DNA of 57,487 bases from an uncultured Clostridium sp. (GCA_947365805.1 CANAZY010000008.1:1-57487); one strand, 5' to 3'. Counted from the stretch's first letter, positions 37,123-47,983 are shown. Notes: generated from the sequence alone by a model not told the origin. Numbers and translations are program-made.

Positions 37123-37136
37123 GCATTATGTTCTAT

Positions 37137-37940
37137 TTACACATATTTTTCTATTTTCAAAATAAATCTACCTTTTTTGGTATTTCCGATTTGTTCTTTT
37201 AGTTCAAACTTTCCCTTTCCTCGAATGGTAAGTTTGTCCCCTATTTTTACTAGTTTTGAATCCTTATCTACAACTTCATAATTTAAGAATACTCTTTCTG
37301 CTCTAATTATCTCTTCTGCTTTTGTTCTGGAAGTTTTGGCAAGTTCAGAAACAATGTTATCTAGTCTCATTGAAGATACTGTAATTTCTATTTCTTCTTT
37401 TTGAATATTAACTGGATGTATTTTAGAAAGCTCTTTTATGCTTATTTCTGCTTTTTGAAATCTTGTTAGTGTCATAAGGTGTTGTTCTAAAAATGGCACG
37501 ACTTCATTTAAAACAATAATATTTGCTCCCTCTTCCCACACTACAATATCTCCAATTTTTTCTCTTTTTAGCCCTAGTTTCATTAATCCACCAAGATAAT
37601 CTCTATGGGTATACTTTCCTTTTAAATCATTTGGTAATAGTATTTCTATTACTTTCATTACTGTATCATAATTCTTTTCTACAATTTCTTTATTCCATTT
37701 TTCTGGAAAGAAAAGAACTACTTTTCTTTCTGCTTTTTCAAATCCACCATAAATAACATAGTTTTCGATTTCCGAACGATGTAACACTTTTTCTAATATA
37801 TTCTGTTGCCTTTCATCTAAAAAATCTGTATTTTGTATTTTATTTCGTTTACTGCAAAGTGCCATTTGGTCTAACATTTTTGCAACAAGCAATTTATCTT
37901 CTTCCTTTTTATAGTTTTTTAATATCTCTTCTTTGTTCAC
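37137..37940 (-). CDS. ylmH: YlmH-type S4-domain RNA-binding protein
   Basis: 267 residues. The C-terminal S4 domain is clear (MRLDNIVSELAKTSRTKAEE, then VFLNYEVVDKDSKLVKIGD, about 190-240). The N-terminal part (NILEKVLHRSEI, DYLGGLMKLGLKREKIGDIV) is the YlmH-specific region. YlmH members act in ribosome quality control or near division genes in Firmicutes. Here it stands alone. No in-frame CGG occurs. Confidence 0.88.
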   Translation of the reverse strand: MNKEEILKNYKKEEDKLLVAKMLDQMALCSKRNKIQNTDFLDERQQNILEKVLHRSEIENYVIYGGFEKAERKVVLFFPEKWNKEIVEKNYDTVMKVIEILLPNDLKGKYTHRDYLGGLMKLGLKREKIGDIVVWEEGANIIVLNEVVPFLEQHLMTLTRFQKAEISIKELSKIHPVNIQKEEIEITVSSMRLDNIVSELAKTSRTKAEEIIRAERVFLNYEVVDKDSKLVKIGDKLTIRGKGKFELKEQIGNTKKGRFILKIEKYV

Positions 37941-37983
37941 TTTTTCTTCCTTTCTTTTAAGTTAGCATTATAATAACATAATA

Positions 37984-38021
37984 AAAGGTGAATTTCTACC
38001 TTATTGGTAAAATTCACCTTG
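37984..38021. terminator. Terminator between ylmH and eno
   Basis: Stem AAGGTGAATTT / AAATTCACCTT. Confidence 0.75.
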
Positions 38022-38057
38022 CTTTAAGGGTATGAAAAGGATTATCTCCCATCTATT

Positions 38058-39350
<1,293 letters not shown>

Positions 39351-39470
39351 TTAATCTATTTTATATATAGTATGATGGTTTTATTTGTAATTTATTCCAA
39401 CTTGTAGATTTTTTTGGATAACTACTAGAATTTTTCTTTCGTATATGTTAAGATTAATAAGTGTTTATAT

Positions 39471-39545
39471 TGGGGTATCGCCAAGTGGTAAGGCATCGGA
39501 CTCTGACTCCGACATTCCTGTGTTCGAATCACAGTACCCCAACCA
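39471..39545 (+). tRNA. tRNA-Gln (anticodon CTG)
   Basis: Acceptor TGGGGTA pairs with TACCCCA; anticodon stem TCGGA/TCCGA encloses loop CTCTGAC with anticodon CTG, reading CAG. The T loop is TTCGAAT, and CCA is encoded (39543-39545). No eight-base anticodon loop is present here. Confidence 0.95.
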
Positions 39546-39549
39546 CAAA

Positions 39550-39564
39550 CTTGCCTTCGGCAAG
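39550..39564 (+). terminator. Hairpin after tRNA-Gln
   Basis: CTTGCC-TTC-GGCAAG, a perfect 6-bp stem just after the tRNA. Confidence 0.5.
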
Positions 39565-39575
39565 AGAGAAGAACG

Positions 39576-39653
39576 AAAAGTGAAGAGTGAAAAGTAGCTA
39601 CTTACTTGCATTAAAATATATTGGCAAGTTTGTACTTTTCTCTCTTCACTTTT
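39576..39653. repeat. Imperfect inverted repeat after tRNA-Gln
   Basis: Arms of 21 bases (39576-39596 and 39633-39653) pair at 20 of 21 positions around a 36-base loop. The arm contains AAGTGAAGAGTGAAAAGTA; related sequence occurs near 35155-35185. Confidence 0.75.
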
Positions 39654-39665
39654 AACTTTTCTCTT

Positions 39666-40358
39666 CTAATATTGTATTCCACTAATTTCAGAAGCATATG
39701 TTTCATAGTTTGGTTCATATTTTTTAATCATTTCATAAAATCCTTTTGCGTGTGTTTTGTATTTTAAGTGGCAAAATTCATGTAATACAACATATTCAAT
39801 TACTTCTGGTCTATATTTTACAATTTCCGGATTGATGATAATGGTTTTATCTTGTGTGCATTTTCCTAATGTATTACTCATTTTTTCTAGTTTATAATCT
39901 TCTGGAGCAAATCCTAATAAAAGTCTGTTTTTTTCCATTACACGTTCAATTTCTGTTTTAGCAATTACTTTGTAAATTTTTTCTACTAATACTTCTACCA
40001 TTTCTTCTTTTGCTACTTTTTTATATTTGTTTGGTAATTGAATTTTTATACTCTCATCTTCTAAATCTACTGTTAATGTCTTTATGTTTTTATAACAAAT
40101 ATGAAGTGCAAAATCTTCTCCAAATATTTTTACAAATCCTGTTTTAATATAAAAATCTTTTTTGGTTTCATATTCTTTTATTTTTTCTACAATCCATCTC
40201 TTTTTTTCTTCTACAATTTGTTGTATTTGATTTCTAGAAAAATACCAAGGAGCACTTACTACCACTTCTCCATTTTGTACGGATATATATAAATCATTTT
40301 TAATATTTTTATCAATTGTATAAGTAATAACTCCACTTTTATTTTTAAAAAATCCCAT
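39666..40358 (-). CDS. M48-like (YgjP/DUF45) zinc metallopeptidase
   Basis: 230 residues. The C-terminal HEFCHLKYKTHAKGFYEMI carries the HExxH zinc motif and the third histidine, with YVVLHEFCH typical of the YgjP/DUF45 family. The N-terminal half is beta-rich. The natural substrate is unknown. I start it at the ATG at 40358, which has an AAAGGGG site. It lies alone, downstream of a convergent region near tRNA-Gln. Confidence 0.85.
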   Translation of the reverse strand: MGFFKNKSGVITYTIDKNIKNDLYISVQNGEVVVSAPWYFSRNQIQQIVEEKKRWIVEKIKEYETKKDFYIKTGFVKIFGEDFALHICYKNIKTLTVDLEDESIKIQLPNKYKKVAKEEMVEVLVEKIYKVIAKTEIERVMEKNRLLLGFAPEDYKLEKMSNTLGKCTQDKTIIINPEIVKYRPEVIEYVVLHEFCHLKYKTHAKGFYEMIKKYEPNYETYASEISGIQY

Positions 40359-40575
40359 TTTCAAAACCCCTTTCAATCCAAAAATGCGTTCCTCAAACTC
40401 TTGTTTGATTTATTTTATCTTTTTGTTTTAATTTTGTCAATAGATTTTTTTAAAAAATATAAAATTTTTGTTTGGTATTTAAAAAATATCTATAAATACA
40501 GTTTTTAACAAAAAACAATTGAAAAAAATTGTTTTTTGTTATACATTATATATATATCATTTTTTGAGGTGAATT

Positions 40576-42831
40576 ATGAGAGAACAAAGAAATAATAGAA
40601 AACAAAAAAACAGAACCCTTTCTTTAGAACATTACAAGTTAAATGTTCAATGGATTTTGCCAATATTTTTTATTCTTCTGGTACTATCCTATTTTGGAGT
40701 TGAATTTGTTAAAGATTTGACTTATCAAAATGTATATAATAACATCACAGAACTTAGTGAACAAACAGCTACTCAATTAAATCTTTCTATTTCCGAACAA
40801 AAAAAGTTTGTTCAAATAATGATTGATTCTATTAATAGTGGTTATTTTAAAACACCTGAGGATATATTTAATCGCTATCGTAATGATTTAGACGATTATC
40901 ATTTCACAAGACTCGCTATATTGGACAAAAACGGAAACGGTACCACAAGTGATGGTCGTCAAGTAAAAAATTATGCTAATATTGAAGAATTTTTTAACCA
41001 AGATGATGTATATTTATCCGAAAATAGACCAAGTACCGTCTCTAATAATCAAGTTAACATCTATTCGAAAACTTTTCGTTTAAACCAAAAAGATTTAGTG
41101 CTATTTGCAACTGTTAATACAGAAGATTATAAAGAAATTCTATTAAGAAGGCTATTTCACGGTAAAGGTGGTACTTATTTAATTAATAATAATGGTTCTG
41201 TCTTAATTGATTCTTTTGATACCATAAAAGAAAATAATACGAATCTATATGATTTTCTTAAAACAAGTTATCATTTAACAAATGAAAAAGATATCGTAAA
41301 ACTTAACTTGATGAAAGAAAATATCGAGAACAAAAAGACGGGAACATTTGATATCATATTAGATAGAACCACTTACTTTATCCATTATGAAAAACTTAGT
41401 ATTAATGATTGGTATGTTGTAAGTATTGCACCTGATGACACAATTGCAAAAGAACTTACTACCTTTTTAATGATATCTCTTGGTGTATGTCTTTTCATTG
41501 TTTTTGTTATTATTGGTATTTGTGTATATATTGACCTTTCGAATCAAAGGAAAAGTAGAAAATTATATAGAGTTGCATATTTAGACCCTGTTACATCACT
41601 TGGTAATGATGTGTATTTTAAAGAACATGCTACCAATCTTTTACAAAATTCAACCAAAACCAAATATATTATTTCTCTTGATATTAATAAGTTTAAAGCA
41701 CTTAATAATATTTATGGTTATGAGTTTTGTAATCAAATTTTAAAAGCAATTGGTGAAAAATTAATCAACATTTTACCAGAAAATCATATTACTTGTAGAA
41801 TTTCCAACGATGTTTTTGCTACTATATTTAGTTATGAAAAAAATATTAAAACAATATTGGATCAAATTTTTGATGAAGTTTCTACCTTACGAATAAACGA
41901 TACCTCTATACATGTTAATCTATCTATTGGTGTTTATCAAATTAAACCTGAAGATACTGACATTAATAAAATTTTAGATAAAGCTTATATTGCTCGTATT
42001 AAAATAAAAGGATTGTACCGTGATCATTATTATGTATTTGACGAAGTATTAGAAAATCAATTAATTGAAGAACAAAAAATTGAATCTTCTATGGAAGATG
42101 CTTTAAAAAATGAAGAATTTAAAGTTGTATATCAACCAAAGATTCTAGCTGGAACCGAAAAATTATATGGTGCAGAAGCTTTAGTAAGATGGTATAAAAA
42201 AGATGAAATCATTCCACCAGGAAAATTTATTCCTTTATTTGAGAAAAATAAATTTATTATAAAATTAGATTTATACATTTTCGAAAAAGTCTGCCAAGAC
42301 TTAGCAAATTGGAAAAACACTTATGGTTTCACACCAACTATTTCCATTAATGTATCAAAAGAGCATTTTGTAGACGAAAACTTTATTCATGAATATGTTT
42401 CTATTTGTGATAAATATGGATTAAATACTAATAATATTGACCTAGAAATTACAGAAAGTGCAACCATTGATGAGAAAATTGATATTTTAAAAATTTTAAA
42501 TATCATTAAAGAAAAAGGATTTATCATTTCTCTTGATGATTTTGGTACTGGTTATTCTTCCCTTAGTATGTTACAAAACATGCCAATTGATATTATTAAA
42601 ATCGATAAAATATTTGTTGATAAAGCAAATTTAAATAGTAATCAAAATATCATCAACTATATTATGCTACTTGCCAAACGTCTTGGTGTAAAAACCGTTG
42701 TTGAAGGTGTTGAAACAAAAGAACAAGTAGATTTTGTACAAAAATTAAAATGTGATATTATTCAAGGATATTATTATTCAAAACCGATTTCTAAAGATGA
42801 ATTGGAAGATTATTTTAACAAAAATATGTAA
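40576..42831 (+). CDS. Membrane GGDEF-EAL protein, probable c-di-GMP phosphodiesterase
   Basis: 751 residues. It has a membrane helix at about 25-45, an extracellular double-Cache-like sensor (about 50-290), a second helix near 295-320 and then cytoplasmic domains. The GGDEF domain (about 335-480) is degenerate: the signature position reads RISNDVFAT instead of GGDEF, so it should not make c-di-GMP. The EAL domain is intact: GAEALVRW, EITESATID, DDFGTGYSSLSML and VVEGVETKEQ. This suggests a sensor-controlled phosphodiesterase. The N-terminus is basic. It starts behind a GAGGTG site, with no operon partner. Confidence 0.93.
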   Translation: MREQRNNRKQKNRTLSLEHYKLNVQWILPIFFILLVLSYFGVEFVKDLTYQNVYNNITELSEQTATQLNLSISEQKKFVQIMIDSINSGYFKTPEDIFNRYRNDLDDYHFTRLAILDKNGNGTTSDGRQVKNYANIEEFFNQDDVYLSENRPSTVSNNQVNIYSKTFRLNQKDLVLFATVNTEDYKEILLRRLFHGKGGTYLINNNGSVLIDSFDTIKENNTNLYDFLKTSYHLTNEKDIVKLNLMKENIENKKTGTFDIILDRTTYFIHYEKLSINDWYVVSIAPDDTIAKELTTFLMISLGVCLFIVFVIIGICVYIDLSNQRKSRKLYRVAYLDPVTSLGNDVYFKEHATNLLQNSTKTKYIISLDINKFKALNNIYGYEFCNQILKAIGEKLINILPENHITCRISNDVFATIFSYEKNIKTILDQIFDEVSTLRINDTSIHVNLSIGVYQIKPEDTDINKILDKAYIARIKIKGLYRDHYYVFDEVLENQLIEEQKIESSMEDALKNEEFKVVYQPKILAGTEKLYGAEALVRWYKKDEIIPPGKFIPLFEKNKFIIKLDLYIFEKVCQDLANWKNTYGFTPTISINVSKEHFVDENFIHEYVSICDKYGLNTNNIDLEITESATIDEKIDILKILNIIKEKGFIISLDDFGTGYSSLSMLQNMPIDIIKIDKIFVDKANLNSNQNIINYIMLLAKRLGVKTVVEGVETKEQVDFVQKLKCDIIQGYYYSKPISKDELEDYFNKNM

Positions 42832-42876
42832 AAGAAAACCGCCCCTTGGTAACAAACACCTTGGGGTGGTAGGATT

Positions 42877-43296
42877 TTATGATGTGCTTTTTCTTCCTTG
42901 TGCACTCGCTTTTACAATTGCTTTAACTCCTTCTTGAATACATTTCTGCATTCTTTCTTCTTGAAGCCGCATATCTTCTTGGGCCTCTATAAGTTCTCCA
43001 AGAGCGATTTCAATTGTACTTTTTCCTCCTATTTCTCTTCTTTCTTGGAGCTCCTGTTTTGTCATTCTACCGTCCGAATCACTTTTTTTAGCCAATTCTT
43101 GAAAAGTGTTTTGAGTCACCGTTCTTTTCTGCTCTTTTCTTGCTCTCTCTGCGGCCTGTCTTGTCATTCCAATGCCTGGCCTATTTTGTTCAGCTTCATG
43201 CCGTTGGTCAAACTTAGTTTTCTCTGCCTTTCTCACTTTCTCGCTGGCATTCTTAATGTTTGACGTATCCCGATTTGATGATCCCGCATTAATCAT
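42877..43296 (-). CDS. Unknown charged helical protein, composition outlier
   Basis: 139 residues, not recognised. It is rich in K, R, E and Q (EKVRKAEKTKFDQRHEAEQ, RMTKQELQERREIGGKS), probably an extended helix. Three in-frame CGG codons must be arginine (NRDTS, DQRHE, EDMRLQ). Codon use is richer in G and C than the neighbouring GGDEF-EAL gene. A promoter with TTGATT and TATAAT (43343-43371) precedes it. Downstream is an ACCGCCCC/GGGGTGGT hairpin (42838-42870). Confidence 0.65.
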   Translation of the reverse strand: MINAGSSNRDTSNIKNASEKVRKAEKTKFDQRHEAEQNRPGIGMTRQAAERARKEQKRTVTQNTFQELAKKSDSDGRMTKQELQERREIGGKSTIEIALGELIEAQEDMRLQEERMQKCIQEGVKAIVKASAQGRKSTS

Positions 43297-43342
43297 AAAA
43301 TTTCTCCTTTACTATCACTCTGTTTTTTCAGTATCTAGTATC

Positions 43343-43371
43343 ATTATACTACATTTCCATAAAAAAATCAA
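43343..43371 (-). promoter_or_regulatory. Promoter of the unknown 139-residue gene
   Basis: Reverse strand TTGATT (43371-43366), 17-base spacer, TATAAT (43348-43343). Confidence 0.65.
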
Positions 43372-43399
43372 ATTTTCACCGCCTCCTCCTTATCTAAGC

Positions 43400-43429
43400 A
43401 TTTTTTGCCTACTAAAATTTTACACTAAC
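43400..43429. repeat. 30-nt dispersed repeat, copy 2
   Basis: Identical over 30 bases to 33127-33156. Confidence 0.85.
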
Positions 43430-43432
43430 ATT

Positions 43433-43560
43433 CTTTGCTTTGGCAAAGCCAAACATAAATTATCTATCGCAAGATTAGATAATTTATGAGCCCTCCGCTA
43501 GGAGCCCACGACATCTTTGCAAAACGAAGTTTTGAAAGTGTCATAGTGGGCTCTGCGAGG
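43433..43560. other. Structured gene-free region with three stacked inverted repeats
   Basis: A 6-bp hairpin (43433-43448), a perfect 12-bp hairpin (ATAAATTATCTA, 43455-43487) and a long imperfect hairpin with arms near 43494-43520 and 43535-43560 (GAGCCCAC / GTGGGCTC core) follow one another. No gene fits. A structured RNA or a small mobile element remnant is possible. Confidence 0.6.
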
Positions 43561-43647
43561 TAATTACTTCCTGAAAACAAAAAAATACCATCCTTTTCAG
43601 AATGATATTTGTATCATCTATTCAATTAGTTCGAACAGATACGTCGT

Positions 43648-43730
43648 TGGTGCCCAAGGCGGGACTCGAACCCGCATGGTTTCCCGCACGATTTTGAGTC
43701 GTGTGCGTCTACCAATTCCGCCACTCGGGC
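43648..43730 (-). tRNA. tRNA-Leu (anticodon CAA)
   Basis: Reverse strand acceptor GCCCGAG pairs with CTTGGGC; anticodon stem CACGA/TCGTG encloses CTCAAAA with anticodon CAA, reading TTG. A long variable arm is present and CCA is encoded. Confidence 0.93.
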
Positions 43731-43791
43731 ATGTTACTATTTTTTAGTTATATTTGCTATATATTTAACTTTAAGTATCTTATCATATTCT

Positions 43792-43819
43792 AAAGAGCCA
43801 GTCAAGACTGGCTCTTTAT
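43792..43819 (-). terminator. Terminator of deoB
   Basis: Perfect 12-bp stem AAAGAGCCAGTC / GACTGGCTCTTT with a two-base loop and A/T tracts. Confidence 0.88.
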
Positions 43820-43827
43820 TTTTTATA

Positions 43828-45006
43828 CTATTTCATAATTTCATTTTTAAAAGATGTTCCTTCTAGTAGTGGCATATGAAAGATATCTAATATTGTCGCT
43901 GATATATCTGCAAAAGTCGTACGAACTCCTAAGTCAATTCCCTCTTTTAATTGCTCCCCATATACTAAAATTGGCACATATTCTCTATCATGGTCTGTAC
44001 TTGGAGTAGATGGATCATTTCCATGGTCTGCTGTTATGATTAATATATCGGTTTCTTTCATGTTAGACATAATTTCAGGTAGCCTACTATCAAAATATTC
44101 TAGTGCTTTTGCATATCCTTCTATATTGTTTCTATGCCCATATAGCATATCAAAATCAACTAAATTCGTATAAATTAACCCTTGAGTCTCTTGTTTTATT
44201 TCTTCTATTGTTTTTTCGATTCCATCTTCATTTCCATTTGTGTGAATCATCTTTGTTATGCCACGACCCGAAAATAAATCTTGTATTTTTCCTATTGCAA
44301 TTACGTCTTTTCCATTTTCTTTTATTACATCTAACATCGTTTTACCAAATGTTTCAGATTCAAAATCTTTCCTGTTATACGTTCTTGTAAAGTTAGTTTC
44401 ATTATCCCCTACAAAGGGTCTTGCAATCACGGTTCCTATATTATATTCTGGTTTATTTAGCATTTCTCTTGCTATTTTACAAATTTCATATAGTTTTGGA
44501 ACGGAAATAATATCTTCATGTGCTGCAATTTGAAATACGCTATCTGCTGATGTATAAATAATAGGATATCCTGTACTCATATGTTCTTCTCCGAAACGTT
44601 TTAAAATTTCCGTTCCAGACCCTACTTCATTACACAAGATTCCTTTTACTCCTGCTTTATGAATAAATTCCTCTACTAATTCTTTTGGAAATGCATTTGG
44701 ATATGTTTTAAAACCATCTTTTAAAATAAATCCAGACATTTCCCAATGCCCTACTGGACTATTTTTTCCTACTGATTGTTCTTTGGCTTTTCCAAATGCC
44801 CCCATTGGATTTTCTTCTTTGTCTATCTTTATATCAATATCTTGAATATTATATAATCCTAATTTTTTCATATTGGGTAGGTCTAATTTCGTATTATTAT
44901 AAATTCCTCGTAATGTGTTACTTCCTTCATCTCCATATTCTTTTGCATCTGGTAATTCTCCTACACCAAAGCTATCTAACACCATTACAATTGCTCTTTT
45001 TATCAT
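43828..45006 (-). CDS. deoB: Phosphopentomutase
   Basis: 392 residues. It interconverts ribose 1-phosphate and ribose 5-phosphate in nucleoside salvage. The alkaline phosphatase-superfamily core is visible: VLDSFGVGELPDA at the N-terminus, the catalytic threonine in DEGSNTLRG, IDLGVRTTFADI, and the metal ligands in DTDILIITADHGNDP (read as TADHGNDP) and STDHDREYVP. It overlaps the upstream gene's stop by four bases, so the pair is translationally coupled. No purine phosphorylase is adjacent. Confidence 0.96.
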   Translation of the reverse strand: MIKRAIVMVLDSFGVGELPDAKEYGDEGSNTLRGIYNNTKLDLPNMKKLGLYNIQDIDIKIDKEENPMGAFGKAKEQSVGKNSPVGHWEMSGFILKDGFKTYPNAFPKELVEEFIHKAGVKGILCNEVGSGTEILKRFGEEHMSTGYPIIYTSADSVFQIAAHEDIISVPKLYEICKIAREMLNKPEYNIGTVIARPFVGDNETNFTRTYNRKDFESETFGKTMLDVIKENGKDVIAIGKIQDLFSGRGITKMIHTNGNEDGIEKTIEEIKQETQGLIYTNLVDFDMLYGHRNNIEGYAKALEYFDSRLPEIMSNMKETDILIITADHGNDPSTPSTDHDREYVPILVYGEQLKEGIDLGVRTTFADISATILDIFHMPLLEGTSFKNEIMK

Positions 45007-47285
45007 TGTTCTTCCTTCTTTCTTATTTCATACTCGTAAACATGAATATTTGTAATGTCTACATGAAACTCATTTACTAAATTTATAATCCTAAATTCCT
45101 CTTCTTGCTTTTGTTCTAGTTCATAGTCACCTAATCGAACGAGACACTTTGTTGTGACATCCATTCCTAATGGTAATGTTTTATTATGATTATCATAATA
45201 AATACTATTGGTAAAATAAATAACTGGCATTTCTTCTTTTATATTTAGCCTGTATAGATTTATTTCCTTTTCTTCTTCGTTTTCTTTTATTGCCTCTTCT
45301 GGGCTTATGCTAAATACTTGCATTGGTTTTTCTTCTAATTTTCCTGTTGATGCATAATAGATTGGAATCGATACTGAAGAATCACTCTTTTCAAATGCTT
45401 CATATATATCTTTTAACATTTCTAACATCTTATCTTTATATTCTTCTACCGTTTGATTTTTGGTTATCTCCAAAATTTTTAATTTATCTTTTTTCGTCTC
45501 TCTATGTTTTTTTCCTGCAAGTAATTGTATTTTTGTACTATCTCCTGCTACATTTCCAAATAAATCAAAATTTTCTTGGTGAAACAAGATTCTTTCACTT
45601 TCTGCTTGCTGTTTTAATTTTTCTAGACTATCTACAAGTTTTTCTTCATTTTCATAATCATTTAAAACATCTAATAGTTCTGTTGTTCCAATAAAAATAG
45701 CATCTGTTTCATTTTTTGAAAAAGTTTTTCTTTGTTTTTTATCAATTACTGTTCCTATTTCTTCAAAATCTTCTGGATAAGAAAATACTTTTTCTAATTT
45801 TTTATTTTGTACCACAATTTCATCTTGTCCTTGTTCTAATAGTGCCTGTTCATCTTTATTAGCAAATTTCCAAAATTCAAAAATACTTTTTTCATGTTTA
45901 TCAATTTCTTCAATATATAAAGTTGCATTTTCTATTTTTTTTGAAAGAGATTTTATTTTTCTTTCTTGAGCCTCTGTATCTAATTGTAAGTTTTTAAATG
46001 TTTGTGAAATAGTATCTAATCTCTTGTAAATTTCAACAATATCTTCAATTGTATAATATTCTTTTATGCTAAATTTTATATCATTTATTTGTGCTTGTTC
46101 TTCTTGTTTTTCTACTGGTTCTTTTGTATCTTCTTGTACTGTTTGACTCATCTGTTTTTTTATTTTTTTTGCTTTAAAAAAATATTTTACTTTTCCTAAA
46201 AAGGTCTTTTTACATTCTAAATAAGTTGCAATTTGCTTTTCTTTTACCAAGTATTCTCTTTCCTTTTGTAAACTTTCTTTTTGTAATATTTTTAAACAAA
46301 CTTCTAACTTTTGCCTTTTTTCTTCTAATTCTTCTATCTGTTTTTTTGCTTTTTCATATTCTTTGACTAATAACTCCATTAGACTGTCATACGTAATGGT
46401 TTTATTGTTATATCTGCACTCTAATCCACCTTCCTCACTTATTTTCATTTTAAAGCAATAATAATGAGGAAGTTCATTTGATAAAATAAACAATGCTTTT
46501 AATAATTTATAAAATTTTTCTGCTTCTTCTCTTGTTTTTAACGTTATTTTATATGCACTTTCAATTCCTTCATATACCTCTGTTTTTCCTACTATTTGTA
46601 AGCTCATTCTATCTTCTTTATCATAAACTTCATAGGTCATTGGCCACTCTTTTGTAAAATACCAAATGTATTTTTCTAAGTCTGCTATTTGTGAACTTTT
46701 TAAATAGTTTCCAGTGTATTGTTCATGAGAAATTGGTACATAAAGATATTCTTCTTTATGGTTCTTTTTTAAATTAATTTGTTTTTTTAGTAAATAGAAA
46801 AATGCTGCATAATCTAAGTCTTCTGTAGGAACTAGCATAAAATACATATCTTCTATATCGGAATAATAAATTTGCCATAAATAGTTTTCACTAAATTTTA
46901 CTAAAAATGGTTCTTTTATTTGAAAACTGTTTTGTTGTTCTTCTAGCTTTTGAATTTCATTAATATCTACTTCTTTTAACATCTTTAAAAAAGTAGTATA
47001 TTTTAATATATTTTCTTCCGATTTAGAATCCAAATAGGAAGAAATCGTATTTGCTTTTCCATATTTTTCTTGTATGGTATTTAATCTATTACATGGTGTT
47101 AATAAGATTTGTATTTCTGAAATAGGGATATATCTGTATATTTTATAATTGTTTTCATCGATTGATTTTAATGGTTTATAATCAAAATTTAAAGTTTCTT
47201 TTAGAAAGTCTGGAATATTTTCTAAATCCAAACTAATATACTCTAATTTTGATATGATATCGCTTTCATTTGTAATATCAAGCAT
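45003..47285 (-). CDS. Unknown large coiled-coil protein, coupled to deoB
   Basis: 760 residues, not recognised. An N-terminal globular region (about 1-300) is followed by coiled coil (IEELEEKRQKLEVCLKIL, then YLVKEKQIATYLECKKTF), a basic segment (FFKAKKIKKQMSQT), further coils (KNLQLDTEAQERKIKSLSKK) and a C-terminal domain ending near HVYEYEIRKKEEQ. There is no signal peptide or membrane helix. I start it at the ATG at 47285, which has a GGAGG site. The stop overlaps the deoB start. Native codon use and no in-frame CGG suggest a long-standing resident gene. The function is unknown. Confidence 0.72.
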   Translation of the reverse strand: MLDITNESDIISKLEYISLDLENIPDFLKETLNFDYKPLKSIDENNYKIYRYIPISEIQILLTPCNRLNTIQEKYGKANTISSYLDSKSEENILKYTTFLKMLKEVDINEIQKLEEQQNSFQIKEPFLVKFSENYLWQIYYSDIEDMYFMLVPTEDLDYAAFFYLLKKQINLKKNHKEEYLYVPISHEQYTGNYLKSSQIADLEKYIWYFTKEWPMTYEVYDKEDRMSLQIVGKTEVYEGIESAYKITLKTREEAEKFYKLLKALFILSNELPHYYCFKMKISEEGGLECRYNNKTITYDSLMELLVKEYEKAKKQIEELEEKRQKLEVCLKILQKESLQKEREYLVKEKQIATYLECKKTFLGKVKYFFKAKKIKKQMSQTVQEDTKEPVEKQEEQAQINDIKFSIKEYYTIEDIVEIYKRLDTISQTFKNLQLDTEAQERKIKSLSKKIENATLYIEEIDKHEKSIFEFWKFANKDEQALLEQGQDEIVVQNKKLEKVFSYPEDFEEIGTVIDKKQRKTFSKNETDAIFIGTTELLDVLNDYENEEKLVDSLEKLKQQAESERILFHQENFDLFGNVAGDSTKIQLLAGKKHRETKKDKLKILEITKNQTVEEYKDKMLEMLKDIYEAFEKSDSSVSIPIYYASTGKLEEKPMQVFSISPEEAIKENEEEKEINLYRLNIKEEMPVIYFTNSIYYDNHNKTLPLGMDVTTKCLVRLGDYELEQKQEEEFRIINLVNEFHVDITNIHVYEYEIRKKEEQ

Positions 47286-47325
47286 ATGTTCCTCCAAAAT
47301 TTTACTTTCCTGGTTAGTATATCAC

Positions 47326-47361
47326 AAAAAAATGATTCATACAATTTTATGAATCATTTTT
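47326..47361 (-). terminator. Terminator of the coiled-coil 187-codon gene region
   Basis: Stem AAAAATGATTCATA with complement and T run, between the two coiled-coil genes. Confidence 0.8.
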
Positions 47362-47372
47362 CTTATTTTTTA

Positions 47373-47864
47373 TTAATTTACTATTTCTTGAAGCTTATCT
47401 TCGCACTTTTTAATTCTTGTTTGGTGCAACGCTAATATTGCATCTTGTGATTTATTTTTTTCCAAGTTCACATTTTTTATTAATATCAAACGCCTTTCTT
47501 GTTTTTGTTGGCCCTGTTTGATTCCTGTAACAATTCTTTCAATCGTTCTTGTGGTATCAATAATAAAGTCAGTTGCTTCTTTTATTTCCTTTCTCATTTG
47601 TTCGTGTTCTTGCCTGTTTTCTTCTTTAAACTTGTTCATTTCCTGCCTAACTTCTCTTATTTCTTGTCTAAATTCTTCGTGTTCTTTTCTGTTTTCTTCT
47701 TTGGACTCTCTTACTTCTTGCTTTACTTCTCTTAGGTCCTGTTTTACATCTCGCATTTCTTCTCGAAAATCTTTTAATTCATTTAAAATTTCAGATAGTA
47801 TCTTTTCCATATTATCGTTCCTTTCTTCTTTATTTTTTTCTTTTCTCCCCCTGGCTCCTATCAT
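47373..47864 (-). CDS. Unknown heptad-repeat coiled-coil protein
   Basis: 163 residues if started at the ATG at 47864 (AAGGAGG site nine bases upstream); another plausible start with AAAGGA is at 47810. Nearly the whole protein is regular heptads (LKDFREEMRDVKQDLREVKQ, FRQEIREVRQEM), followed by ATDFIIDTTRTIERIVTGI and a basic end. It is a soluble coiled coil without a membrane helix. Codon use is native and no CGG occurs. The role is unknown; related short coiled-coil proteins of clostridia are annotated only as hypothetical. Confidence 0.65.
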   Translation of the reverse strand: MIGARGRKEKNKEERNDNMEKILSEILNELKDFREEMRDVKQDLREVKQEVRESKEENRKEHEEFRQEIREVRQEMNKFKEENRQEHEQMRKEIKEATDFIIDTTRTIERIVTGIKQGQQKQERRLILIKNVNLEKNKSQDAILALHQTRIKKCEDKLQEIVN

Positions 47865-47983
47865 AAATACTATCCTCCTTTCAAAATAAATTCTCCCTAT
47901 GAAAAATAGTATATATAATAACAAAAAGAAAATCAATACTTTTTTGACAAAAACACTGATTTTCTTTTGACATTTTTCGAGTT

